A stretch of 64,000 bases of DNA from Hymenobacter convexus (lineage in GTDB: Bacteria > Bacteroidota > Bacteroidia > Cytophagales > Hymenobacteraceae), in the NCBI RefSeq assembly GCF_030580955.1, contig NZ_JAUQON010000001.1, forward strand, positions 830,193 to 894,192. Reading direction: 5' to 3'. The position numbers were made by a program, and so were the translations under genes. A model generated the notes under the pieces. It saw only the letters and a program-made list of their open reading frames with translations, did no database searches and was not told the DNA's origin. This document shows positions 25,928 through 34,028 of the stretch, piece after piece. Every line of letters begins with the position of its first letter. Position 1 is the stretch's first letter.

Positions 25928-26440
25928 ATGCCCCGCCTCATTCAAACGCCCGAAACCACCTACCGCGTCCACTTTCAGGAGTGCGACATGCTGGGCCACC
26001 TCAACAACGCCCGCTACCTCGACTACTTCCTCAACGCCCGCGAAGACCACACCACCGAGCATTACCAGCTGAACATGGGCGAAATCGCCCGCGAGCAAAA
26101 GGCCGGCTGGGTCATCACTAAGCACCACATCAGCTACCTCAAGCCGGCGCGGCAGGGCGCCACGGTCCGCATCCTGAGCCAGCTCATTCACTTCGACAAC
26201 TCCAACCTGGTGCTCGAAATGCAGATGCGCAGCGACGACGGCCTGCGCCTGCTGGCCCTGCTGTGGTCGGAAATGACCTTCGTGAGCATGCCCGCCGGCA
26301 CCCGCACCGACCACTCCAACGCCATGATGGACCTGCTCGAACAACTCGACGTGGACGCCGTGAGTTACGACCCCGACGGCTTCGATGAGCGCGTGAAGGA
26401 GGTGCGCCAGGAGCTGAAGAAGCTGAGGCGGGAAGGCTGA
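25928..26440 (+). CDS. Hotdog-fold acyl-CoA thioesterase
   Basis: Start at 25928 (MPRLIQTPETTYRVHFQECD), 170 residues; the 16-residue extension from 25880 overlaps the repeat and is rejected. The signature of the 4HBT/YbgC type is VHFQECDMLGHLNNARYLDYF, where the Asp is the catalytic residue, and HLNNARY the conserved HxNNxxY. VITKHHISYLKPARQGATV is the second strand block. The C-terminus adds a basic/acidic helix (VKEVRQELKKLRREG). It would hydrolyse acyl-CoA or acyl-ACP thioesters in the cytoplasm; chain-length preference unknown. Confidence 0.88.
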   Translation: MPRLIQTPETTYRVHFQECDMLGHLNNARYLDYFLNAREDHTTEHYQLNMGEIAREQKAGWVITKHHISYLKPARQGATVRILSQLIHFDNSNLVLEMQMRSDDGLRLLALLWSEMTFVSMPAGTRTDHSNAMMDLLEQLDVDAVSYDPDGFDERVKEVRQELKKLRREG

Positions 26441-26450
26441 AAAGTCGCCT

Positions 26451-26625
26451 GTCATTGCGAGCGAAGCGCGGCAATCCGTCCTCTTAGTGTAACTAGCCTT
26501 GGGTTATAGCAAGGTTTTTTTAACAACAGAAAAGCCCCGGCACTGCATAGTGTCGGGGCTTTTTCACATTTTTTTGACTGGTCGCACTGGGCGGATGCAT
26601 TGCTTCGGCTGCGCCTCGCAATGAC
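26451..26625. repeat. Composite family A element (variant), terminator inside, copy 7
   Basis: The outer arms are GTCATTGCGAGCGAAGCGCG and ...GCGCCTCGCAATGAC, with inner GGCAATCCGTCCTC / GCGGATGCATTGC. Between them lies an intrinsic terminator. The element of about 175 bp matches 46140-46306 in arms, in the CTAGCCT block and in the terminator. Confidence 0.8.
26529..26564. terminator. Intrinsic terminator inside composite repeat
   Basis: AAAAGCCCCGGCACTGCATAGTGTCGGGGCTTTTT forms a stem of about 13 bp with one G-T pair. It separates convergent thioesterase and M1 peptidase genes. Confidence 0.9.
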
Positions 26626-26631
26626 AGTTTT

Positions 26632-28494
26632 CTACCCCCCGAACGAATTATCCCGCTCGTTGGCATCCATAAAAATTCCGCCGTCGAGCTTCACCGATTT
26701 TACGGCTTTGGGCGTGGTAATGACGGCCTGCTGCTGGTTGGCGCGCCACACGGCCGCGGTTTGGTGCAGGGTTTCTTTGGTGCCGTCGGCGTATTCGAGC
26801 TGCATATCAAAGGGCACCACGAAACCGCCGATGTTATTCACCGTGACGCTGCTGCCGGATACGGACCCAACGGCCAGGTCGATGTAGCCATTGGTGAAGA
26901 ACCAGTTGTGGAAAAACCAGTTCAAATCCTGGCCGCTGGCGCTGCTCATCGAGTTGAAATAATCCCACGGAATGGGGTGCTTGCCGTGCCAGCGGTCCAT
27001 GTACTCGTGCAGGGATTTCTTGAACAGCGCATCGCCGAGCATGTCTTTCAGGGCGAAGTAGCTGAGCGAAGGCTTGCCGTAGGCGTTGTTGCCGTAGCCC
27101 GACTTCAACTCGCTGCTGGGCGTGATGATGGGCAGGTCCTGGGGCGTGGCGATGTTGTGAATCCAGCCATTTATACGGAATTGCTTGTAGAACTTATCGG
27201 CCGTTTCGGCGCCGTTTTCGGCCGTGTTGATGAGGCGCTCGAACGTGGTGGCCCAGCCCTCGTCCATGTAGGCGTAGCGGCTTTCATTGATGCCCATGTA
27301 GAAGGGGAAGTAGGTGTGCGCGATTTCGTGGTCCTGCACGAACTGCGCGAACTTGGGGTCCTTCTGCGGGCTGTCGTTCACCATCATCGGGTATTCCATG
27401 TCGGCAAAGCCCTGGAAAGCCGTCATTTTGGGAAACGGATAAGCCACGCCGGGCCAGTTATTCGGGTTCGAGAACCAGCCCAGCGCAAACTGCGCGTTCT
27501 TCACCGACTCGCGGAAATCCACCGTGGAATCGGCGTAGGCGGCCTGCACGCTGGCGCGGCGCTTGGCCTTGGCATCGACGATGACGCTGGCGGCGTCCCA
27601 CACGTAATGGTCGCTCAGGCCCAAGGTCACGTCGGAAATATCCCGGGCGGTCCAGACCCAGGTGTTCATAGGCTGCTGGGCGGTGATGTTCTTCTTCGCC
27701 AAATCGGCCGCCGTGGCCACGTGGATAACCGCGTCGCTGGTCATCGACTGCTTGAGGCGCTTGGCGGCGGCCTTCTGCAGCACCTGGTCGGGGTTTTGCA
27801 GCGTGCCGGTGGCCCACACAATGTAGTTGGCGGGCGCTTTCACGCGCAGGGTGTAGTCGTTGAAATCGTTGTAAAACTCCTTGCTGTCGACGAAGGGCAG
27901 GCGGTCCCAGCCGGCGTAGTCGTCATACACCGCCACGCGGGGGTAGAAGTAGGCCAGGAAATAGGTGGTGGGGTCAATCATGCCCTCGCGGCCGCTTTCG
28001 ATGGAAATGGGAAAGTGCCAGGACACCGCGAATTTCACCGAATCGTGCGGGGCCAGCGGGCGGGGCAGGCGCACGCCCGGCGCGGTGCCCAGGTTCTGCG
28101 GCAGAGGCTTCAACTGGCCCGCCACCAGGAAGGTGTCAATCACCACCCCGCTGGTGAGGTAGTCCGGAGAGGCGTCGCCGTCGCGGCTGGCGCCGGGCTT
28201 GTGGATGTTCTGAATGATGCGCAGCACCACCTGGCGCAGCGTGTCGGGGCTGTTGTTGAAGTAGGTGATGGTTTCGTGGCCCCTAATGTCGCGGGCCGGC
28301 GGCGCGGCCTGCACGGTGATGCTGTAGCGGGCGCGGTTTTGCCAGTACTTGGGGCCGGGGCGGCCGTCGGGGCTGCGGGTGCCTTTGGCGAAGGCGGCTT
28401 TGATGTCGCGCGGCATATAAAGCGGCTGCGTCTGGGCAGCGGCCGTGTCGGCGAGGCCGGCGAGCAGGAGGAAGGTCAGGAGGGGTTTAATCAT
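26632..28494 (-). CDS. M1 family zinc metallopeptidase, secreted (second copy)
   Basis: Start at 28494 (MIKPLLTFLLLAGLADTAAAQ), a good signal peptide; the frame upstream to 28668 overlaps the 3' end of the hybrid kinase gene and is rejected. The 620-residue protein has the N-terminal beta-saddle with ARYSITVQAAP, the zinc motif HEIAH (in VQDHEIAHTYFPFYMG), and Glu in YMDEGWATTFE 18 residues after the second His. It is longer than the M1 protein at 270-1934, with an additional C-terminal region ending in a beta-sheet (SSVTVNNIGGFVVPFDMQLEYAD). Periplasmic or surface peptide degradation is likely. Monocistronic. Confidence 0.92.
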   Translation of the reverse strand: MIKPLLTFLLLAGLADTAAAQTQPLYMPRDIKAAFAKGTRSPDGRPGPKYWQNRARYSITVQAAPPARDIRGHETITYFNNSPDTLRQVVLRIIQNIHKPGASRDGDASPDYLTSGVVIDTFLVAGQLKPLPQNLGTAPGVRLPRPLAPHDSVKFAVSWHFPISIESGREGMIDPTTYFLAYFYPRVAVYDDYAGWDRLPFVDSKEFYNDFNDYTLRVKAPANYIVWATGTLQNPDQVLQKAAAKRLKQSMTSDAVIHVATAADLAKKNITAQQPMNTWVWTARDISDVTLGLSDHYVWDAASVIVDAKAKRRASVQAAYADSTVDFRESVKNAQFALGWFSNPNNWPGVAYPFPKMTAFQGFADMEYPMMVNDSPQKDPKFAQFVQDHEIAHTYFPFYMGINESRYAYMDEGWATTFERLINTAENGAETADKFYKQFRINGWIHNIATPQDLPIITPSSELKSGYGNNAYGKPSLSYFALKDMLGDALFKKSLHEYMDRWHGKHPIPWDYFNSMSSASGQDLNWFFHNWFFTNGYIDLAVGSVSGSSVTVNNIGGFVVPFDMQLEYADGTKETLHQTAAVWRANQQQAVITTPKAVKSVKLDGGIFMDANERDNSFGG

Positions 28495-28531
28495 AGCAGA
28501 GACAGACGGAATAACAAGTCGAGCGTTGCAA

Positions 28532-28558
28532 TGTAGCGCGGACACAGCGAGTCCGCGC
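28532..28558. repeat. Family B short repeat
   Basis: TGTAGCGCGGACACAGCGAG followed by TCCGCGC resembles the other family B sites; arms GCGCGGAC / GTCCGCGC pair. Confidence 0.65.
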
Positions 28559-28619
28559 CTGGGCATGATGTCTCGGGTCTGAATCAGAAGTTTTCGTCGC
28601 CCAAACCAGCCGCCTCCGC

Positions 28620-31139
28620 TTACACGCCTGCCGGCCCGCGCCGCGTCAGGCGCAGGAGCCAGTCGCACAGTTCGGCTTCCTCGAAGGGCTTGGTGACGCA
28701 GCCATTCATGCCGGCGTTGAGGTAAGCGGCGCGGTCATTGTCGAAGGCGTTAGCCGTGAGGGCGATGAGCGGCGTAGCGGCGCGCTTGAAGTGGGCGTCC
28801 CGGCGCAGGGCCAGGGCCACTTCCACGCCGCTCAGGCCGGGCATGTGGATGTCGAGCAGGGCCGCATCGAAATCCTGGCTGGTGAGCTGGGCCAGGGCCT
28901 CGGTGCCGGTGTTGGCGGTGTGCACTTCCACGCCCCAGTATTCGAGCAGGGCCCGCGCTATTAGTTGGTTCACCACGTTGTCTTCGGCCAGCAGCACGCG
29001 CAGGCCGCGCAGGGCCTCGTAGGTGACGGGCGCTTCGGTGGGCGCGGCCGTGGGCGCGGCGGGCGGCGCCAGCGGCAGGGTGAGCACGAAGGAAAAAGTG
29101 GAGCCCGCGCCGGGCTGGCTGCACAGCAGGAGCATGCCGCCCATCTGCCGCACCAGCTGCTCGGTGATGGCCAGCCCCAGGCCCGTGCCGTCGAACCGGC
29201 CGTTGGTATCGGAAGAAGCCTGAGCGAACGATTCGAAAATGCGTTCCTGCTGCTCGGGGGCAATGCCGGCGCCGGTGTCCTGCACCCAGAAGCGCAGGCG
29301 CCGGGCCGCGGGCGGGCCGGGCAGCAGGGCCACGCCCAGGCGCACGCTGCCCCGCGCGGTGAACTTGATGGCGTTCGAGAGCAGGTTGAGCAGGATTTGT
29401 TGCAGCCGGTAGGCATCGCCCAACAGGGGCTGGCCGGGGGCCGGCGGGGGCTCCAGCATCAGCGACAGCCCTTTCTGCTCGGCCAGTGAGGCCACGATTT
29501 CGCTGGCCCCCTGCAGCAGCGCATCCAGGTCGAAGGGCGCGGCATCAAGGGCCAGGTGGTGGGCCGTGATTTTGGCCAGGTCGAGCACGTCGTTTATCAG
29601 GGCCAGCAGGTGGCGGCCCGAACGCTGCATGATGCTCAAATACTCGTGCTGCACCGGCGTGAGCGGCATTTTGCGCAGCAGCTGCACCATGCCCAGCATG
29701 CCGTTGAGCGGCGTGCGAATTTCGTGGCTCATGCGCGCCAGGAAGGCTTCTTTGGCCTGTGCATTGGCTTCGGCCGCCTGGTTGGCCTCCTTGAGGGCAG
29801 TGATGTCGGTGCTCACCACCAGCACGTCGGTGCCGCCTTCGGCCTGCGGAAACGGCGACATGTGCACCCGCAGGTGGCAGATGCTGCCGGAGCTGAGCTG
29901 CAGCGCCAGCTCCGCGTCGAGGGACTGGCCGGTGGTGAACACCCAATTGCGCCAGGCGGCAATTTTTGCCATTTGCGCCCGCACCGCGTCGTTCTGTTCG
30001 GCCGGAGGCCGCATGTGCTGGCTTTGAGCGGCCAGCGCGGTGAAAGCCGCATTGCGAAACTTGACCTCGCCCGCAACCGTGATGACGTACACCACGTTGG
30101 GCAGGGCGTCCACAATCAGCCGGATAAACTGCTGCTGGGTACGCAGTTGGGTTTCGCTCCGGCGGTGCTGCTCCTCGGCCTCGTAGCGCTCCGTAATGTC
30201 GATGCTGGAGCCCACTACCAGCAGCACCTCCCCGTCGGCATCGTACACGGCTTTGAGGCCGCGCAGCATGCGCCGCTGGCCCTCGTTGGTGGTGGCATCT
30301 TCCTCCCAACTGATGGACTCGCCGGTTTGCACGGCGCGGCGGAAGTGCGCCGCGCGCGCTGCCAGCTGCGCCGGGGGGCGGCCGCTTAGGGCCAGAAACT
30401 CGGCGTGCGTGATGCCCAGCATCTGCTGGCGGAAGGCGGGGCTGGCCACGGCCGCCGGGTTCACAAAGAGGAAGCGCTGCTCGGCATCGAACACCACAAG
30501 CTGCACCGGCAGGTGGTTGAGGATGGCCTCGTAGAACTCGCGCTGGCGGGCCACCTGCTCCTCGGCCTGCTTGCGCGCCGTGATGTCGAGGCCGGTCATG
30601 ATGAAGTACTGCGGCTGGTTATCGGCGCCCAGTATCGGGGCGATGTTAATCAGCATGCTGTGCTGGTGGTCGGCCTGCTCCATGGTTTCTTCCCAGCTCA
30701 GGGCGCGCTGCCCGGCCCGGGCCTGCTCCAGGTAGCCCTGACGGCGCGCCACAATGTGGGCCGGGCGCTGCAGCAGCTCGCTCAGGGCCTGCACCGTCTG
30801 GCCCCGGTACTGCTGCCGGGCCACGGGGTCGGCCACGCCCAGCTGGTTGGCAAACACGTAGCGAAATTCGGTGTCGATAACCGCCACCGACACCGGCAAA
30901 TGCTCCAGCACCAGCTCATAAAAAGCGCACTGGTCGGCCTGTTGCTGCTCGGCCCGGGTGCGGGCCGCGAGCTGCTGTTCGAGGTGCTCGGCCCGGGCGC
31001 TGGCAGCGGCCAGCTGCTCAGTCAGGGCCGCTGCCCGCGCTTCGGCGGCGGCCAGCGCGTCCCGTAGCTGCGCCTCGCCTGCGGGGCCTATTGGGGCAGG
31101 GGCTGGGGCAGCAGAAGCGGGCGGGCGGGGAGGCTGCAT
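28620..31139 (-). CDS. Hybrid PAS histidine kinase with C-terminal receiver
   Basis: Start at 31139 (MQPPRPPASAAPAPAPIGPA), 839 residues; the 54-residue upstream extension is rejected as it has no signal or domain. After a Pro/Ala leader and a coiled coil (about 20-70, EAQLRDALAAAEARAAALTEQ) come four PAS-type units, each opening with LEHLPVSVAVID, LNHLPVQLVVFD or VDALPNVVYVIT. The dimerisation helix FLARMSHEIRTPLNGMLGM carries His472; the ATPase domain shows NLLSNAIKFT, DTGAGI and GTGLGLAI. The receiver domain contains phospho-accepting Asp763 (LLDIHMPGLSG). No transmembrane segments, so it is a cytoplasmic sensor. Ligands of the PAS units are unknown. No separate output gene is adjacent. 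Confidence 0.93.
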   Translation of the reverse strand: MQPPRPPASAAPAPAPIGPAGEAQLRDALAAAEARAAALTEQLAAASARAEHLEQQLAARTRAEQQQADQCAFYELVLEHLPVSVAVIDTEFRYVFANQLGVADPVARQQYRGQTVQALSELLQRPAHIVARRQGYLEQARAGQRALSWEETMEQADHQHSMLINIAPILGADNQPQYFIMTGLDITARKQAEEQVARQREFYEAILNHLPVQLVVFDAEQRFLFVNPAAVASPAFRQQMLGITHAEFLALSGRPPAQLAARAAHFRRAVQTGESISWEEDATTNEGQRRMLRGLKAVYDADGEVLLVVGSSIDITERYEAEEQHRRSETQLRTQQQFIRLIVDALPNVVYVITVAGEVKFRNAAFTALAAQSQHMRPPAEQNDAVRAQMAKIAAWRNWVFTTGQSLDAELALQLSSGSICHLRVHMSPFPQAEGGTDVLVVSTDITALKEANQAAEANAQAKEAFLARMSHEIRTPLNGMLGMVQLLRKMPLTPVQHEYLSIMQRSGRHLLALINDVLDLAKITAHHLALDAAPFDLDALLQGASEIVASLAEQKGLSLMLEPPPAPGQPLLGDAYRLQQILLNLLSNAIKFTARGSVRLGVALLPGPPAARRLRFWVQDTGAGIAPEQQERIFESFAQASSDTNGRFDGTGLGLAITEQLVRQMGGMLLLCSQPGAGSTFSFVLTLPLAPPAAPTAAPTEAPVTYEALRGLRVLLAEDNVVNQLIARALLEYWGVEVHTANTGTEALAQLTSQDFDAALLDIHMPGLSGVEVALALRRDAHFKRAATPLIALTANAFDNDRAAYLNAGMNGCVTKPFEEAELCDWLLRLTRRGPAGV

Positions 31140-31556
31140 CAAACAAACTGAGTGGAAAGGACCCGGGCGGCACAACCTGCTGCAACCGATACTGTGCGTA
31201 TGAAAGCGGTAGTCGGCAAGGCAGCGCAGGGCTAAAACTAATAAATACGGGGTGAACTCACGGAATTGGCTGGTGAATGGTGTCGAATGCTCGTTGAACA
31301 CCGGTGCCCCTTGCAGCCGGTTTGCACGGTTTTACTGGCCGTATCGTGCCGTCCAGCGCTTCTGACGCCGGTAACGTCCAAGTGCCCTCGCTGCTTATCC
31401 CGGAAGGGAAAGTCGCGTCAGCATCGAATCCGGGCGTCTTCCCGGTCGATGCAATGCCCCCTTTCAGCGGCAGAACGCCCGGCTCCATCTTTTGCCTAAA
31501 TCGGAACCTGCTTTTCCCGACCTGCGGCGCGTACTTTTCCAGTCTAAAGCTCCTGT
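31140..31556. other. Divergent intergenic region, unusual composition
   Basis: This 417-base region lies between the hybrid kinase and MscS genes. It holds open frames on both strands at about 31260-31500 (the leftward one of 76 codons begins MEPGVLPLKGGIAST), but none has a recognised domain, so no gene is called. A weak promoter-like TACTTTTC lies at about 31530, before the MscS start. Confidence 0.4.
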
Positions 31557-33917
31557 ATGCCCGTTCTAAATTCCTTGCCGGCTTTCACCAAGCCATTGAA
31601 AACAACCTGGCTAAGCCTGCTTTTTTCGGTGCTGCTCCTGGCCTCTGCTCAGGCGCAAACGCTGACTGCCAAAGAAGACACCATGGCCGTGGACACCACC
31701 GCGGCCCGCGACGATTCCTACCGCCTCGAAGTGGGCTACACCACGCTCAGCAGCATCTCGGGGCAGGTGCGCAAGGTGTTCGACACGCGCGGCCTGGCTG
31801 AGGAGCTGCCCGACGTGGTGGAAAACCTCAAGGCCATTCAGTATACGCTCAAGCAAAAAGGGCAGGTGGTCGACATCAAGCAGCTGCAGATGTGCCAGCT
31901 CATGCTCAGCACCCTGCAGGACGAGCTGGGCGACTGGCGCACCGCCCTGGCGGGGGCCAACCAGCAGCTGGCGGCCATGCAGGCGAAGCTCCAAAGCATT
32001 GCCCCGCCGCCCCCGCGCCTGGCCAGCGCCGACGCCACCACGCTGGCCTTGGAACGCTCCGATTCGGCGCTGTGGGCACGGCAGCAGCGCATCGGCGGCT
32101 TGCTGGCCAAGCGGTTTTTGAAGGTGAAGCAACTGCAGACGCAGGTGGCCGCCAGCTACATCCAGGGCATGGAGCTGCAGGACGAGGTGGGCGACCAGAT
32201 GCGCCGCTACAGCCGCACCAGCGCCCAGCTCAACTACCCGCCGCTGTGGGATGCCGAGTCGATTCCGCCCGTTCCGGCCGACCCCAAGGCCCGCAAAGCC
32301 GGCCAGTACCGCCGCGAAATCATCAACTTCTACTTCGCTCACAACTGGGACAACTGGGCCTATATGGCCCTCATCGGGCTGGTATTTTATGGCTGGGTGT
32401 CGTTCAACTACCGACGGGCGAAGGCACAGGAGTTGGCCATTACGGAACCCTTTCGCTACCTGCGGCCGGGGCCGGTGGCGGCCACGCTGGTGGTGATGTT
32501 CAGCCTGGCGCCGGCCCTGGAGTTGCACCCGCCGCCCATCTACCTGGCGCTGTTGCAGCTGTTGCTGCTGGTGGCGCTCACGGCGGTGTTTGCGCGGAGC
32601 TGGCCGCGGCGGCTGTTTCTGGGGTGGCTGGGGCTGGTGGCGTTTTTCGTGTGGCTGAGCTTCACCAACGCCAACGCCACCACCGGCCTGGGAGCGCGCT
32701 GGGGGCTGCTGGGGCTCAATGCGCTGGCGGTGGGCGTGGGTGCGTTTCTGCTGTGGCGGCTGCGCGAAACGCTGGCCCAGATGCGCTTTTTGATTCCCGT
32801 GACGTGGCTGTTCATCGGGCTCAATGGCCTGGCCATCGTGTGCAACGTGGTGGGGCGGCTGAGCCTGGCCAAGATGTTCAGCACGGCGGCCATTTTCGGG
32901 CTCACGCAGGGCATCGGGCTGGCCGTGTTCATCGAGTCGTTCACCGAAGCCTTCCACCTCCAAATTCTGTGCAGCCGGGGCAGCGAGGGCGGCACGGCGG
33001 CCTTCGACTACGACAAAATCGAGCCCCAACTCATGCGCCTGCTCACGGTGCTGGCCGGCGCGCTGTGGCTGATGGTGTTCACCTCGAACCTGAACGTGTA
33101 CAACGCCATCTACGGCTTCTTCGACCACTTCCTGACCGCGCCGCACCTCATTGGCAGCACTGAATTCACGTTCGGCAACGTGCTGCTGTTCTTCCTCATT
33201 CTCTACATTTCGGCCTTGTTGCAGCGCTACATCGGCTACTTCTTCGGCGAGGTGGGCGACGACGATTCCGAGGCGCGCAAGCGGGGCTCGTGGCTGGTGG
33301 CGCTGCGGCTGCTGCTGGTGCTGGTGGGTTTTGCGCTGGCCACGGCCGCCACGGGACTGCCGCTGAGCAAAATCGCCATCGTGTTCGGCGCGCTCAGCGT
33401 GGGCATCGGCCTGGGTTTGCAGAGCATCGTGAATAACCTGGTGTCGGGCATTATCCTGATTTTCGAGCGGCCCTTCCACGTCGGCGACTTTATTGAGGTG
33501 GCCGGCAAGGCGGGCCGCGTGCAGGACATCGGCATCCGCTCCAGCAAGCTCACGTCCGTCACAGGCTCCGAAATCATCGTGCCCAACGGCGACCTGCTGT
33601 CCAACCACGTCATCAACTGGACGCGCACCAACGACCACATCCGCGTGGACCTCGTGCTGAAAATGACCTCCGCCACCGACGACCTGCAAACCAACCTGCA
33701 GCAGGCCCGCGAACTGATTCAGGAGGAAATCAAAACCAGCCCCTACACCATGCACAACCTACCGCCCGAAATCCTGCTCAGCAGCATCAACGGCCAAGTC
33801 TACGAGCTCAAAGTACTGTTCTGGATTACCAACATCCGCCAGGAGCAGCTCACCAAGAGCGAGATTCTGGCGGGGATATACCGGCGGTTTACGGCGGAGG
33901 GGCTGACGTTGAGCTAG
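31557..33917 (+). CDS. MscS-family mechanosensitive channel, large type
   Basis: A 786-residue protein with an N-terminal signal (MPVLNSLPAFTKPLKTTWLS... ASAQAQ). A periplasmic coiled-coil region follows (about 60-260), with QYTLKQKGQVVDIKQLQMCQ and ANQQLAAMQAKLQSIAPPP. Then come about seven to eight membrane spans up to residue 590, the pore-lining helix with ATGLPLSKIAIVFGALSVGIGLG, and the MscS beta domain SIVNNLVSGIILIFERPFHV, GDFIEVAGKAGRVQDIGIRS, IIVPNGDLLSNHVINWT. Length and periplasmic domain resemble the MscM/MscK type. Function: gated release of ions and osmolytes under membrane tension. A single gene, divergent from the hybrid kinase. Confidence 0.92.
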   Translation: MPVLNSLPAFTKPLKTTWLSLLFSVLLLASAQAQTLTAKEDTMAVDTTAARDDSYRLEVGYTTLSSISGQVRKVFDTRGLAEELPDVVENLKAIQYTLKQKGQVVDIKQLQMCQLMLSTLQDELGDWRTALAGANQQLAAMQAKLQSIAPPPPRLASADATTLALERSDSALWARQQRIGGLLAKRFLKVKQLQTQVAASYIQGMELQDEVGDQMRRYSRTSAQLNYPPLWDAESIPPVPADPKARKAGQYRREIINFYFAHNWDNWAYMALIGLVFYGWVSFNYRRAKAQELAITEPFRYLRPGPVAATLVVMFSLAPALELHPPPIYLALLQLLLLVALTAVFARSWPRRLFLGWLGLVAFFVWLSFTNANATTGLGARWGLLGLNALAVGVGAFLLWRLRETLAQMRFLIPVTWLFIGLNGLAIVCNVVGRLSLAKMFSTAAIFGLTQGIGLAVFIESFTEAFHLQILCSRGSEGGTAAFDYDKIEPQLMRLLTVLAGALWLMVFTSNLNVYNAIYGFFDHFLTAPHLIGSTEFTFGNVLLFFLILYISALLQRYIGYFFGEVGDDDSEARKRGSWLVALRLLLVLVGFALATAATGLPLSKIAIVFGALSVGIGLGLQSIVNNLVSGIILIFERPFHVGDFIEVAGKAGRVQDIGIRSSKLTSVTGSEIIVPNGDLLSNHVINWTRTNDHIRVDLVLKMTSATDDLQTNLQQARELIQEEIKTSPYTMHNLPPEILLSSINGQVYELKVLFWITNIRQEQLTKSEILAGIYRRFTAEGLTLS

Positions 33918-33920
33918 GCA

Positions 33921-33943
33921 GTAGCGCGGACTTTGTAGTCCAT
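33921..33943. repeat. Family B short repeat
   Basis: GTAGCGCGGACTTTGTAGTC lies directly after the MscS stop codon; the right arm ends TCCATG and is less complete than in other copies. Confidence 0.6.
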
Positions 33944-34028
33944 GTCTCTGCCCCGTATGGTTAAAAAACTGATTTGCGGAAACAACCCTGGCCGGCGCAG
34001 GCGTGCCTTTGGGAGCAAATCAGTTTCT

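Noticed and set aside
28495..28668. N-terminal extension of the second M1 peptidase
   Set aside because: It overlaps the 3' end of the hybrid kinase gene and lacks a signal peptide, while the start at 28494 opens a clear one.
31258..31488. Leftward 76-codon frame beginning MEPGVLPLKGGIAST between the hybrid kinase and MscS genes
   Set aside because: It is open and protein-like in composition, but overlaps frames on the other strand, has no recognised domain and no promoter or terminator of its own. It may be part of another repeat, which I cannot test.
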